NCBI RefSeq assembly: GCF_029076845.1
Contig: NZ_JARESE010000015.1
Location: 301,351-365,350, forward strand
DNA length: 64,000 nt
DNA from: Novosphingobium album (ex Liu et al. 2023)
GTDB taxonomy: Bacteria > Pseudomonadota > Alphaproteobacteria > Sphingomonadales > Sphingomonadaceae
Direction of reading: 5' to 3'
The translations under genes and the position numbers were made by a program. The notes under the pieces are model-generated. The model was not told where the DNA came from and did not search any database. It was given only the letters and a program-made list of their open reading frames with translations. Below, piece after piece: positions 1 through 8,027 of this stretch (its first letter is position 1; each line of letters opens with the position of its first letter).

Positions 1-149
1 GCCGCCGCGTCTATTCGGGTTCGAAGGAACTGCCGATCGTGCGCAACGGCCTTGGCATCACCATCGTCTCGACGCCCAAGGGCGTGCTCTCGGATGCCGA
101 GGCACGCACCCAGAACGTCGGCGGCGAAGTGCTGGCGGAGGTGTTCTGA
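1..149 (+). CDS. rpsH: 30S ribosomal protein S8, C-terminal part
   Basis: Only the last 48 codons are in the window; the reading frame starts at base 3. The visible tail contains [20 protein letters not shown] followed by GGEVLAEVF, the conserved C-terminal fold of S8 that binds the central domain of 16S rRNA. The stop codon overlaps the rplF start (TGATG), so the two are translationally coupled as usual in the spc operon. The 5' part lies to the left of the window; it is not a broken gene. Confidence 0.93.
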   Translation, partial: RRVYSGSKELPIVRNGLGITIVSTPKGVLSDAEARTQNVGGEVLAEVF

Positions 150-682
150 TGAGCCGTATCGGCAAAAGGCCGGTAGCGATCCCGAGCGGGGTCACTGCCT
201 CCATCGACAATGGCGTGCTTTCGGTGAAGGGCCCCAAGGGCACGCTCACCATGGGCTTGTCGGACCTCGTGACCTACAGTCTCGATGACGGCGCGATCTC
301 GGTGCAGCCGGCCAACGACAGCAAGGCGTCGCGCAGCCATTGGGGTATGCAGCGTACGCTCGTCTCGAACCTCGTCGAAGGGGTGACGCAGGGCTTTTCG
401 AAGATCCTCGACATCACCGGCGTCGGCTATCGCGCGAACGCCCAGGGCGGGAAGCTGAAGCTCCAGCTCGGCTATTCGCACGATGTCGACATCGACGTGC
501 CCGAAGGCATCGAGATCAAGACGCCGGACAACACGACGATCGAGATTTCCGGTAACGACAAGCAGAAGGTCGGCCAGGTTGCGGCCGAGATTCGCCGCTG
601 GCGCAAGCCCGAACCCTACAAGGGCAAGGGCATCAAGTACCGCGGCGAGTACATCTTCCGCAAGGAAGGGAAGAAGAAGTAA
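149..682 (+). CDS. rplF: 50S ribosomal protein L6
   Basis: 177 residues, the normal bacterial L6 length. It begins [15 protein letters not shown] and has the C-terminal signature [19 protein letters not shown], the segment that contacts 23S rRNA near the sarcin-ricin loop. The start overlaps the rpsH stop and its own stop overlaps the rplR start by one base, so it sits in a tightly coupled spc operon. Nothing unusual is seen. Confidence 0.98.
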   Translation: MSRIGKRPVAIPSGVTASIDNGVLSVKGPKGTLTMGLSDLVTYSLDDGAISVQPANDSKASRSHWGMQRTLVSNLVEGVTQGFSKILDITGVGYRANAQGGKLKLQLGYSHDVDIDVPEGIEIKTPDNTTIEISGNDKQKVGQVAAEIRRWRKPEPYKGKGIKYRGEYIFRKEGKKK

Positions 683-1020
683 TGGCCAAGCTTTCCCTTT
701 TCGACCGCCGGCGCCGGCGGGTCCGCACCGCGCTTCGCGCCCGTTCGGGCGGCCGTCCCCGGCTTTCGGTGCATCGCACCGGCAAGCACATCTACGCGCA
801 GGTGATCGACGACGCGCAGGGCCGCACGATCGTCGCCGCCAACACGCTGGGTAGCAAGGGCAGCGATATCGATGCCGCCATCCGCGTGGGCAAGGAACTC
901 GCCGAGGCCGCCAAGCAGGCGGGCATTACCTCGGTCGTGTTCGATCGCGGCGGTTTCCTGTTCCATGGCCGCGTCAAGGCGCTGGCTGATGCCGCTCGCG
1001 AAGGCGGGCTGGAGTTCTGA
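682..1020 (+). CDS. rplR: 50S ribosomal protein L18
   Basis: 112 residues. It opens [19 protein letters not shown] and has the 5S-rRNA-binding core [17 protein letters not shown] followed by [19 protein letters not shown] near the C-terminus. Length and order (L6-L18-S5) are canonical. Its stop codon is shared with the first base of the following ATG of rpsE, giving translational coupling. Confidence 0.98.
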   Translation: MAKLSLFDRRRRRVRTALRARSGGRPRLSVHRTGKHIYAQVIDDAQGRTIVAANTLGSKGSDIDAAIRVGKELAEAAKQAGITSVVFDRGGFLFHGRVKALADAAREGGLEF

Positions 1021-1736
1021 TGATGGCTGACGAAAACACCGAAAACCAGGTCGAAGTCGTGGTCGAGGGCGCCGAGCCCGAGGTCCGTGAGGGCCGTGGC
1101 GGCCGTGGCGGCGGCGATCGCGAGCGTGGTGGCCGTGGCGGCCGTGGCGGTCGCGGTGGCCGGCGCGACGATCGTCGCAACCGCAACGAGGACGACGGCG
1201 GCGAAGAGCTGATCGAGAAGCTCGTGCACATCAACCGCGTCTCCAAGACCGTCAAGGGCGGCAAGCGCTTCGGTTTCGCCGCGCTGGTCGTGGTGGGCGA
1301 TGGCAAGGGCCGGGTCGGCTTCGGCCACTCGAAGGCCCGCGAAGTGCCCGAGGCGATCACCAAGGCGACTGCTTCGGCCAAGAAGAAGATGGTCCGCGTC
1401 CCGCTCAAGGAAGGTCGCACCCTGCACCATGACGGCAAGGGCCGCTTCGGCGCCGGCAAGGTCAACGTCCGCACCGCGCCCGCGGGCACCGGCATCATCG
1501 CCGGCGGTCCGATGCGCGCCGTGTTCGAAAGCCTGGGCGTTCACGATGTCGTGACCAAGTCGGTCGGCACGTCGAACCCCTACAACATGATCCGCGCCAC
1601 GTTCGACGCGCTGACCAGCCAGACTTCGCCGAAGTCAGTGGCGCAGCGTCGCGGCAAGAAGGTCGCCGATCTGCTCGGTCGCGGTGGCGCGAACGAGGCG
1701 GAGGCAGAGGCCGCCGCCGATGCGATTGTGGAGTGA
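1020..1736 (+). CDS. rpsE: 30S ribosomal protein S5 with long RGG-rich N-terminal extension
   Basis: 238 residues against about 167 in E. coli. The S5 body begins near residue 60 ([20 protein letters not shown]) and contains the dsRNA-binding and ribosomal S5 folds ([35 protein letters not shown]). The first 60 residues are an acidic stretch followed by repeated RGG/RGGRGG units and a run of Arg/Asp, and the last 18 residues are Ala/Glu-rich. Both tails are predicted to be disordered. A second ATG at 1023 is an equally good start. Sphingomonad S5 proteins are, to my knowledge, often extended; the function of the RGG tail is unknown. Confidence 0.97.
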   Translation: MMADENTENQVEVVVEGAEPEVREGRGGRGGGDRERGGRGGRGGRGGRRDDRRNRNEDDGGEELIEKLVHINRVSKTVKGGKRFGFAALVVVGDGKGRVGFGHSKAREVPEAITKATASAKKKMVRVPLKEGRTLHHDGKGRFGAGKVNVRTAPAGTGIIAGGPMRAVFESLGVHDVVTKSVGTSNPYNMIRATFDALTSQTSPKSVAQRRGKKVADLLGRGGANEAEAEAAADAIVE

Positions 1737-1741
1737 GTCAG

Positions 1742-1918
1742 ATGGCTAAGATCAAGATCAAGCAGATCGGCTCGCCGATCCGCCGGCCGGAAAGCCAGAA
1801 GAAGATTCTCGTCGGCCTGGGCCTTGGCAAGATGCATCGCATTGTGGAGGTGGAAGACACCGCCGAAGTGCGCGGCGCGATCGCCAGGCTGCCGCATATG
1901 GTCGAAGTGCTCGACTGA
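1742..1918 (+). CDS. rpmD: 50S ribosomal protein L30
   Basis: 58 residues starting [20 protein letters not shown], the standard bacterial L30. A GTG at 1733 overlapping the rpsE stop would add three residues, but the ATG at 1742 matches the family start. The usual neighbour rplO does not follow directly: a strong terminator lies 28 bases after the stop and a lipoprotein gene comes next. Confidence 0.97.
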   Translation: MAKIKIKQIGSPIRRPESQKKILVGLGLGKMHRIVEVEDTAEVRGAIARLPHMVEVLD

Positions 1919-1946
1919 GGCTTCACCGGCTCGACGTGAGTTATGC

Positions 1947-1980
1947 AAAAAGCCCCGGTGCCAGGCGCCGGGGCTTTTTT
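1947..1980 (+). terminator. Rho-independent terminator after rpmD
   Basis: A-rich lead, then a GC-rich inverted repeat (AGCCCCGGTGCC / GGCGCCGGGGCT, 12 pairs on paper, inner pairs open as loop), then a run of six T. It is a textbook intrinsic terminator and lies inside what is a continuous operon (L30-L15) in most bacteria. Confidence 0.88.
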
Positions 1981-2029
1981 GTTCGGCGGAATGTGCGCGG
2001 CCGGGTGGCGGCGCTGCTGGGGAACTGAC

Positions 2030-3229
2030 TTGGCTGGCAGGACATATGCGGCTTGGCTCGTGTGCGCGATGCTGCTGGGAACGGCGGCCTGCACGCCGCG
2101 CGAGCCCGAGCAGGAGCGGATCTGGGACGAAAGCCAGACCGGGGTTGCCGCCTGTGACGAACCGGCGCTGACGCCTGACGTCCTGAAGCGGCAGCGACTG
2201 GCGGACGAAGCCTTGCGCAAGGCCTTGCTCGCGGCCGGGCCCGATCCCGCCGTCGAAGCGCGCAAGGCCGTGGTGGCAGGCGATTTCCGCCTGGCCGCCG
2301 CCATGACGATGGATGCGGCCCATCCCCGGCTTTACGGCGCGCAATGCCGCATCGCCGGCGGGCTCGACCCATGGATGGCGCGCGTGATCGGCGTCGAGGG
2401 CGAGGATGCGGCGGACGACCGCTCCGGCGCCGAGCGCGCGCACCAAAGCCGCGTCGCCAGTTTCGGGCGCCGCTATAACCAGGCGCTGCTGGCCGATCCG
2501 CGCTATCCCTACAGCGACGTGTGCCGGCCCGGCGAGGACGCGGGCAAGGCGTCCGGGGCGGCCGGTCTCGCGCCGGAGCAGGCTTATGGCTTCCCCGATC
2601 TCGCGTCGCGGCCGATCCCGGCGACGCTGGCCGACGCGGCGCGGCGCGGCGACACCGCGAGCCTTGGCCGGATGCTGCGTTCGGGCCGTCACGACGTCAA
2701 CGCCGCCGATATGTTCGGGCTGACCGCGCTTGCCTGGGCCATCGCCTATCGCGAGTCGGACGCGGTCGAAGCGCTGTTGCGGGCCAAGGCCAGCCCGGCC
2801 GGATCGAAATGCCAGTCGCTGCTCGATGCCAGTTCCCCGATCCAGATCGCCCGGTCGATGCAGTGGCGCAGCGAGATCCTGCGGATGCGCAGCATGGTCG
2901 CGCCCGAGGAATTCGACGAGCTGGCCGAGCAGCCGCAGATGTTCGAGAAGGAAGAGATGACCTTCCGGCTCGCGCTGATCGAACTGGCCAAGCGCCACGA
3001 AGAGGAACTGGCGCGGCAGGAATCGAGCGTCCAGCTCGTGACCATCGCCGTCGATGACGCGGGCAAGGCGCTTTCGTGCAAGCTGGAGCCCGGCACGCCG
3101 CTGCCCGTGTTCGATCGGGAAGTCTGCACGCTGGCGATGAATGTCCTGCGCTTCCGGCCGGCGCGCAACACCTTCGGCACAGCCGTTCCGGGCGAGTTCA
3201 CCGTCGCCGTGCGCACGATGGGCAAGTGA
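2030..3229 (+). CDS. Lipoprotein with ankyrin-like repeats and TonB-C-like domain
   Basis: 399 residues from a TTG at 2030 preceded by GGGGAA at 5 bases. Upstream ATGs at 1943 and 1991 are open in frame, but the first lies in front of and reads through the terminator stem. The N-terminus is a lipoprotein signal ending LLGTAAC. After a long helical segment come about two ankyrin-like units (LADAARRGDTASLGRML, DMFGLTALAWAIAYRES), and the last 60 residues (VTIAVDDAGKALSC...VCTLAMNVLRFRPA) resemble the TonB C-terminal fold. Predicted to be membrane-anchored in the periplasm, possibly binding proteins; no enzymatic motif is visible. I do not know a named family. It lies between rpmD and rplO, which is unusual. 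Confidence 0.8.
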   Translation: MAGRTYAAWLVCAMLLGTAACTPREPEQERIWDESQTGVAACDEPALTPDVLKRQRLADEALRKALLAAGPDPAVEARKAVVAGDFRLAAAMTMDAAHPRLYGAQCRIAGGLDPWMARVIGVEGEDAADDRSGAERAHQSRVASFGRRYNQALLADPRYPYSDVCRPGEDAGKASGAAGLAPEQAYGFPDLASRPIPATLADAARRGDTASLGRMLRSGRHDVNAADMFGLTALAWAIAYRESDAVEALLRAKASPAGSKCQSLLDASSPIQIARSMQWRSEILRMRSMVAPEEFDELAEQPQMFEKEEMTFRLALIELAKRHEEELARQESSVQLVTIAVDDAGKALSCKLEPGTPLPVFDREVCTLAMNVLRFRPARNTFGTAVPGEFTVAVRTMGK

Positions 3230-3343
3230 GGCGAGCGCGCGCCGGCCGCCTCCGCCCAATTGAGGGGGTGACATTGCCATCGGCTTCCCTTATGGGGCCG
3301 CCTTTCCATCCAGCGCGACTTAAAGCGAAAGCGAGTGCAGACT

Positions 3344-3826
3344 ATGAAACTGAACGACATCCGTGACAATGATGGTGCCCGCCACCGCCGCATCCGCGTC
3401 GGCCGGGGCATCGGCTCGGGCAAGGGCAAGACCAGCGGGCGGGGCCAGAAGGGCCAGAAGGCGCGCTCGGGCGTGGCCATCAAGGGCTTCGAGGGCGGCC
3501 AGATGCCGCTCCACATGCGCATCCCGAAGCGCGGCTTCACCAACGCCAAGTTCGCCAAGGACTATGCCGAAGTGAACCTGGGCATGGTGCAGAAGGCGAT
3601 CGACGCGGGCAAGCTCGATACCTCGGCGGTGATCGACCACGCCGTGCTCAAGGCCGCGGGCCTGGCGCGTGGCGGCCGCGACGGCGTGCGCCTGCTCGGC
3701 AAGGGCGAACTCACCGCGAAGGTGAGCTTCCAGGTGGCCGGTGCGTCGAAGGGCGCGATCGAGGCGGTCGGCAAGGCCGGCGGCTCGGTCGAGGTGCTCG
3801 TCGCCAAGGAAGCCGCCGAAGCCTGA
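3344..3826 (+). CDS. rplO: 50S ribosomal protein L15
   Basis: 160 residues. It starts [20 protein letters not shown] at the ATG; a GTG nine bases upstream is less typical. The Gly/Lys-rich N-terminal tail [20 protein letters not shown] that threads into 23S rRNA is intact, followed by the globular domain. It is separated from rpmD by 1.4 kb containing a terminator and a lipoprotein gene, so it probably has its own promoter between 3230 and 3343, although I cannot point to a convincing one. Confidence 0.97.
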   Translation: MKLNDIRDNDGARHRRIRVGRGIGSGKGKTSGRGQKGQKARSGVAIKGFEGGQMPLHMRIPKRGFTNAKFAKDYAEVNLGMVQKAIDAGKLDTSAVIDHAVLKAAGLARGGRDGVRLLGKGELTAKVSFQVAGASKGAIEAVGKAGGSVEVLVAKEAAEA

Positions 3827-3830
3827 GTCC

Positions 3831-3857
3831 GCGCTCCCGCGACAGGGCGGGGAGCGC
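3831..3857 (+). other. Hairpin between rplO and secY
   Basis: GCGCTCCCGC and GCGGGGAGCGC form a 10-pair stem with one bulge and a 6-base loop immediately after the rplO stop. No T-run follows, so it is more likely an mRNA 3'-end stabiliser, processing site or partial attenuator than a full terminator. The rest of the 170-base gap to secY has no other clear signal. Confidence 0.5.
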
Positions 3858-3996
3858 TGGTGCGCGTTTCCCCGCCTTCACGGGTTTTCGGCCCGGCGGG
3901 AATACCTATATGATTGTTTCCGCACCGGGGTTCGACAAGGCGCCTTGCGCAAGCTAAGGCCGGATCGACCCTTTCAATCGAGGCTCAATTTTCGCG

Positions 3997-5364
3997 ATGG
4001 CTTCACGCGCCGACAACATTGCCAGCAGCCTGAGCCTGGCCAACTTTTCCAAGGCGACCGAGCTCAAGAACCGAATCTGGTTTACGATCGGCGCGCTGAT
4101 CGTTTTCCGCTTTCTCAGCTTCGTGCCGCTGCCCGGCATCAACCCGCTGGTGCTGGAAACGCTCTACAGCCAGACTCGCGGCGGCATTCTCGATCTGTTC
4201 AACACCTTTTCGGGCGGCAGCCTGGAACGCATGAGCCTGATCGCGCTGGGCGTAATGCCCTATATCACCGCCTCGATCGTGGTGCAGCTTGCCGCCTCGC
4301 TCCATCCGGCGCTGATGGCGCTCAAGAAGGAAGGCGAGGCGGGGCGCAAGAAGCTGAACCAGTATACCCGGTACGGCGCCGTGCTGCTGTGCGCGATCCA
4401 GGGCTGGTTCGTCGCCACCGGGCTTGAGGCCTATGCGGCGCAAAGCGGCCTGCAGGCGGTGGTCAATCCCGGTTACATGTTCCGTGTTGGCGCGGTCGTC
4501 AGCCTGGTCGGCGGGACGATGTTCCTGCTCTGGCTGGGCGAGCAGATCACCTCGCGCGGGATCGGCAATGGCGTGTCGCTCATCATCATGGCGGGCATTG
4601 TCGCCCAGATGCCGACGTTCGCCGGCAACCTGGGGCGGCAATACAGCGCCGGCGATACCGGCAGCCTGCTGATCGTCGCGCTGATCGTGCTGGTCGTCTC
4701 GATGATCCTGTTCATCTGTTTCATGGAACGCGCGCAGCGGCGATTGTTGATCCAGTATCCCAAGCGGGCGACGCAGCGCGGCATGATGCAGGCCGATCGC
4801 AGCCACTTGCCGCTGAAGATCAACACCGCCGGCGTCATCCCGCCGATCTTCGCCAGCTCGCTGCTGCTGCTGCCGCTCACCATCACGCAGTTCGCCGGCA
4901 AGTCGCTGTCGACCGATACCGCGATGGGCCAGTTCGTGGTGACGCTCAACCAGTACCTTGGTCACGGCAAGCCGCTCTACATGGCGCTTTACGCCGCTGG
5001 CATCATCTTCTTCTGCTTCTTCTACACGGCTGTCGTCTTCAACCCGGAAGAGACGGCGGAGAACCTCAAGAAGAATGGCGGCTTCATTCCGGGGATTCGT
5101 CCGGGCAAGAACACGGCGACTTATCTCGATTATGTGCTGACGCGCATCACCGTGATCGGCGCGGCCTATCTCACGATCGTCTGCACCGTGCCGGAATACT
5201 TCCTGTCGCAGACCGGGCTGCCGCTGCTGTTCCTGGGGGGCACCAGCCTGCTGATCGTCGTCAACGTCACGGTCGACACGATCACCCAGATCCAGTCACA
5301 CCTGCTGGCGCACCAGTATGGCGATCTCATCAAGAAGGCGAAACTGAAAGGCAGGCTGCGGTGA
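3997..5364 (+). CDS. secY: Sec translocon channel subunit SecY
   Basis: 455 residues with ten predicted membrane helices. It is the protein-conducting channel of SecYEG in the inner membrane. Recognisable blocks are the N-terminal RFLSFVPLPGINP, the plug/TM2 region GGSLERMSLIALGVMPYITA, and RGIGNGVSLIIMAGI before TM5. The cytosolic C5 loop FNPEETAENLKKNGGFIPGI, which contacts SecA and the ribosome, is complete. It lies downstream of rplO as in most bacteria, followed by adk after 30 bases. Confidence 0.98.
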   Translation: MASRADNIASSLSLANFSKATELKNRIWFTIGALIVFRFLSFVPLPGINPLVLETLYSQTRGGILDLFNTFSGGSLERMSLIALGVMPYITASIVVQLAASLHPALMALKKEGEAGRKKLNQYTRYGAVLLCAIQGWFVATGLEAYAAQSGLQAVVNPGYMFRVGAVVSLVGGTMFLLWLGEQITSRGIGNGVSLIIMAGIVAQMPTFAGNLGRQYSAGDTGSLLIVALIVLVVSMILFICFMERAQRRLLIQYPKRATQRGMMQADRSHLPLKINTAGVIPPIFASSLLLLPLTITQFAGKSLSTDTAMGQFVVTLNQYLGHGKPLYMALYAAGIIFFCFFYTAVVFNPEETAENLKKNGGFIPGIRPGKNTATYLDYVLTRITVIGAAYLTIVCTVPEYFLSQTGLPLLFLGGTSLLIVVNVTVDTITQIQSHLLAHQYGDLIKKAKLKGRLR

Positions 5365-5394
5365 CGCGGCCTTGAGCGTATTGGGGGTTTTTGC

Positions 5395-6042
5395 GTGAAC
5401 ATTATTCTGCTGGGACCGCCGGGAGCGGGCAAGGGAACCCAGGCGCAGCGTCTGGTCGAGCGGCACGGGATGCGCCAGCTCTCCACCGGGGATATGCTGC
5501 GCGCCGCGGTCAAGGCGGGTACGCCGATCGGCCTGCAGGCAAAGGCGGTCATGGATCGCGGCGAGCTGGTTTCCGACGAGATCGTCTCGGGCCTCATCGG
5601 TGAGGAACTGGACGCGATGGGGCCGGATGCCGGCGCCATCTTCGACGGTTATCCGCGCACGGCCGCCCAAGCCGAATCGCTCGACGCTCTGCTGGCCGAA
5701 CGGGGACGCACGCTCGATCATGTGATCGAGCTGGAAGTGGACGAGGACGCGCTGGTCGAGCGTATCACCGGCCGCTTCACTTGCGCCACCTGCGGCAAGG
5801 GCTACCACGACAAGTTCGAGCAGCCGCAATTGCCGGGCACGTGCGACAAGTGCGGCGGCACCGAGTTCAAGCGGCGGCCGGATGACAATGCCGAAACCGT
5901 GCGCACGCGCCTTGCCGAATATCGCGCCAAGACCGCGCCGATCCTGCCGATCTACGAAGCGCGCGGCATCGTCGCGCGGGTCGATGGCATGGCCGACATG
6001 GATGATGTGACCAAGGCGATCGAGAAGATCGTGGCCGCCTGA
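5395..6042 (+). CDS. adk: Adenylate kinase, zinc-LID type
   Basis: 215 residues from a GTG start. It interconverts ATP + AMP and 2 ADP in the cytosol. The P-loop GPPGAGKGTQ is at residues 7-16 and the AMP-binding STGDMLR at about 30. The LID (residues 125-155) carries four cysteines (CATCGKGY...CDKCGG), the zinc-binding form found in Gram-positives and some proteobacteria rather than the E. coli hydrogen-bonded LID. secY-adk adjacency is typical. Confidence 0.97.
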   Translation: MNIILLGPPGAGKGTQAQRLVERHGMRQLSTGDMLRAAVKAGTPIGLQAKAVMDRGELVSDEIVSGLIGEELDAMGPDAGAIFDGYPRTAAQAESLDALLAERGRTLDHVIELEVDEDALVERITGRFTCATCGKGYHDKFEQPQLPGTCDKCGGTEFKRRPDDNAETVRTRLAEYRAKTAPILPIYEARGIVARVDGMADMDDVTKAIEKIVAA

Positions 6043-6089
6043 TCTTCGCGGGCGACCGCAAGGCACTGGCGAACGAAGAGGAAGTGCCC

Positions 6090-6779
6090 ATGTTCCGCCC
6101 GGTGTTTCGCCCGGCCTTGGCCCTCGCCGCGTTGCTGGCGCCGCTGCCCGCGTTGGCGGGCGTGCAGGCGGTGACGGAGCGGGGGTTCGTGGTGCGCTAT
6201 GTGGCCGAGGTGCCCGCCAGCGCCGACGAGACCTGGGAAACGCTGATCGCGCCCGCGAAGTGGTGGAGCAAGGCGCATACGTATTCGGGCGATTCCCGGA
6301 ACATGACGATCGACTTGCGGCCGGGTGGCTGTTTCTGCGAAATCCTGCCCAGCACCGTTTCGCCCAATGCCGCGCCCCGTGGCGGTGTCGAGCATATGCG
6401 CGTGGTCTACGTCGAGCGCGGGCGGGCCCTGCGGATGGTCGGCGGGTTGGGGCCGCTGCAATCCGACGCGGCGACAGGGGTGATGACGGTCATGCTGAAA
6501 CCTGCGGGTGCGGGTACGCGCATCCTGCTGGAATACACGGTAGGCGGCTATTTCCGCACCGAACCCAGGAACCTTGCGCCGCTGGTCGACCAGATGCTGA
6601 CCGAGCAAGTGACGAGCCTGGCGCAGAAGCTGGGCGGCAAGCTGGTGACGGTGAGCGAGCCCGCCAGCGAACCGGCGCGCGAGCAGGGCGCCGGGCCGTC
6701 AGAGCCGGTCCCCGCGCCGACCGCCGCTCCGCGCGAGCCGATGAAAGGCGACAGGATCGGCGAGATCATCGGCCACTGA
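6090..6779 (+). CDS. Exported SRPBCC (START-like) domain protein
   Basis: About 229 residues. The ATG at 6090 is favoured over the GTG at 6084 because GAGGAAG is correctly spaced from the ATG. A Sec signal peptide (ALAALLAPLPALAG) is followed by an AHSA1/SRPBCC-like fold: VPASADETWETLIAPAKWW, a Gly-containing loop RPGGCFCEIL, and a long C-terminal helix (LAPLVDQMLTEQVTSLAQKL). The last 50 residues are Pro/Glu-rich and probably disordered. It probably binds a hydrophobic ligand in the periplasm; substrate unknown. It sits between adk and the rpsM promoter. Confidence 0.75.
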   Translation: MFRPVFRPALALAALLAPLPALAGVQAVTERGFVVRYVAEVPASADETWETLIAPAKWWSKAHTYSGDSRNMTIDLRPGGCFCEILPSTVSPNAAPRGGVEHMRVVYVERGRALRMVGGLGPLQSDAATGVMTVMLKPAGAGTRILLEYTVGGYFRTEPRNLAPLVDQMLTEQVTSLAQKLGGKLVTVSEPASEPAREQGAGPSEPVPAPTAAPREPMKGDRIGEIIGH

Positions 6780-7096
6780 GCGCGTCTTTCGCGATTACGG
6801 CCATTTTGGGGTTTTGACTGCGGCCCCGCGATGCGGTAAGTAGAGATCACAGGCATTGGAAACCTCACCGGACTTTTTCGGTGTGGTCAAAACTTATTGG
6901 CGTGCGGGGCGTTGACAGCCCTTGTGAATCATTCTAAGCGCGCCCTTCACTCGACAGAAACGGCTCGGTCCGGCAGGCGTCAGCCACTGTGCGCGCTACC
7001 CGGACTTTTGCCTTTTCGCACCGTTGCCTGTCACAAGAGTGTTGATCGCGTTGAGATAGGGGTGGCTGAGGCGCCTCTGTGGAGCAGGAGAATTAA
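6780..7096 (+). promoter_or_regulatory. Leader and promoter region of the rpsM operon
   Basis: A 317-base gap without a supportable gene. A good sigma-70-type promoter is visible: TTGACA at 6912-6917, a 17-base spacer, and TAAGCG at 6935-6940, leaving an untranslated leader of about 150 bases before rpsM. No known r-protein leader structure is recognised by eye. The first 130 bases hold nothing I can name. Confidence 0.6.
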
Positions 7097-7465
7097 GTGG
7101 CTCGTATTGCCGGGGTAAACATCCCCACCAACAAGCGTGTTATCATCGCGCTGACGTATATCCATGGAATCGGCCGGACCAAGGCTGTTGAGATCGCCGA
7201 CAAGCTCGGGATCGATCACAGCCGCCGCGTGCAGGATCTGTCCGACGCCGAAGTGCTGCAGATCCGCGAGGCGATTGACGCCGATCACGTGGTGGAAGGC
7301 GATCTTCGCCGCCAGACCGCGATGAACATCAAGCGCCTGATGGACCTGGCCTGCTATCGCGGCCTTCGCCACCGCAAGGGCCTTCCGGTTCGCGGCCAGC
7401 GCACGCACACCAACGCGCGCACCCGCAAGGGCAAGGCGAAGCCGATCGCCGGCAAGAAGAAGTAA
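7097..7465 (+). CDS. rpsM: 30S ribosomal protein S13
   Basis: 122 residues from a GTG start with AGGAG nearby. It begins [20 protein letters not shown] and ends with the basic tail [20 protein letters not shown] that reaches the decoding centre and the P-site tRNA. The length is normal. A short hairpin (AGGGCC/GGCCCT, 7469-7485) follows the stop, without a T-run. Confidence 0.98.
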   Translation: MARIAGVNIPTNKRVIIALTYIHGIGRTKAVEIADKLGIDHSRRVQDLSDAEVLQIREAIDADHVVEGDLRRQTAMNIKRLMDLACYRGLRHRKGLPVRGQRTHTNARTRKGKAKPIAGKKK

Positions 7466-7528
7466 GCCGCAGGGCCGGAGCGGCCCTTCACGGTTTCCCC
7501 CAGCGATTTTTCGACAGGATAGACGAAC

Positions 7529-7918
7529 ATGGCACGCGAACCCCAGCGCATCAAAAGGCGGGAGCGCAAGAACATCACCAGCGGCATCGCGCATGTGAAT
7601 GCCAGCTTCAACAACACCATGGTGACGATCACCGATGCCCAGGGCAACGCCATCTCTTGGTCGTCGGCCGGCATGATGGGCTTCAAGGGCAGCCGCAAGT
7701 CGACGCCCTATGCCGCCCAGGTCGCCGCCGACGATGCCGGCAAGAAGGCCGCCGAGCATGGTGTCCGCACCCTTGAGGTTGAGGTCAAGGGCCCGGGTTC
7801 GGGCCGCGAGAGCGCGCTGCGCGCGCTTCAGGCCGTCGGCTTCACCATCACCTCGATTCGCGACGTTACGCCGATCCCGCACAACGGCGTCCGGCCTTCC
7901 AAGCGCCGCCGCGTCTGA
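7529..7918 (+). CDS. rpsK: 30S ribosomal protein S11
   Basis: 129 residues. It contains the S11 landmarks [40 protein letters not shown] and the C-terminal [18 protein letters not shown], which contacts the Shine-Dalgarno helix on the 30S platform. It lies in the alpha operon between rpsM and rpoA. rpsD (S4), which often follows in enterobacteria, is absent, as is usual in alphaproteobacteria. Confidence 0.98.
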   Translation: MAREPQRIKRRERKNITSGIAHVNASFNNTMVTITDAQGNAISWSSAGMMGFKGSRKSTPYAAQVAADDAGKKAAEHGVRTLEVEVKGPGSGRESALRALQAVGFTITSIRDVTPIPHNGVRPSKRRRV

Positions 7919-7929
7919 TCGAGCCTGTA

Positions 7930-7997
7930 CGGACGGCGAGGCCCTCTCGCCGTCCGGCTTTCGGATCGGCCGCGGCCCGCATCGGGCACCGCGGCCG
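7930..7997 (+). other. Two consecutive stable hairpins in the rpsK-rpoA gap
   Basis: First stem CGGACGGCGAG / CTCGCCGTCCG (7930-7940 with 7946-7956, loop of 5). Second stem CGGCCGCGG / CCGCGGCCG (7967-7975 with 7989-7997). Neither has a T-run, so they are candidates for attenuation, RNase processing or mRNA stabilisation between ribosomal-protein and RNA-polymerase genes. Confidence 0.6.
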
Positions 7998-8027
7998 TAA
8001 CCGCACTGAACATCCCAGGGGAAGTCC

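Noticed and set aside
1943..2029. Longer start for the lipoprotein gene after rpmD
   Set aside because: It would place translation across the terminator stem and bury the lipoprotein signal 40 residues inside; TTG at 2030 has an SD-like sequence.
7469..7485. Small hairpin after rpsM
   Set aside because: Six pairs and no T-run; too weak to call a terminator.
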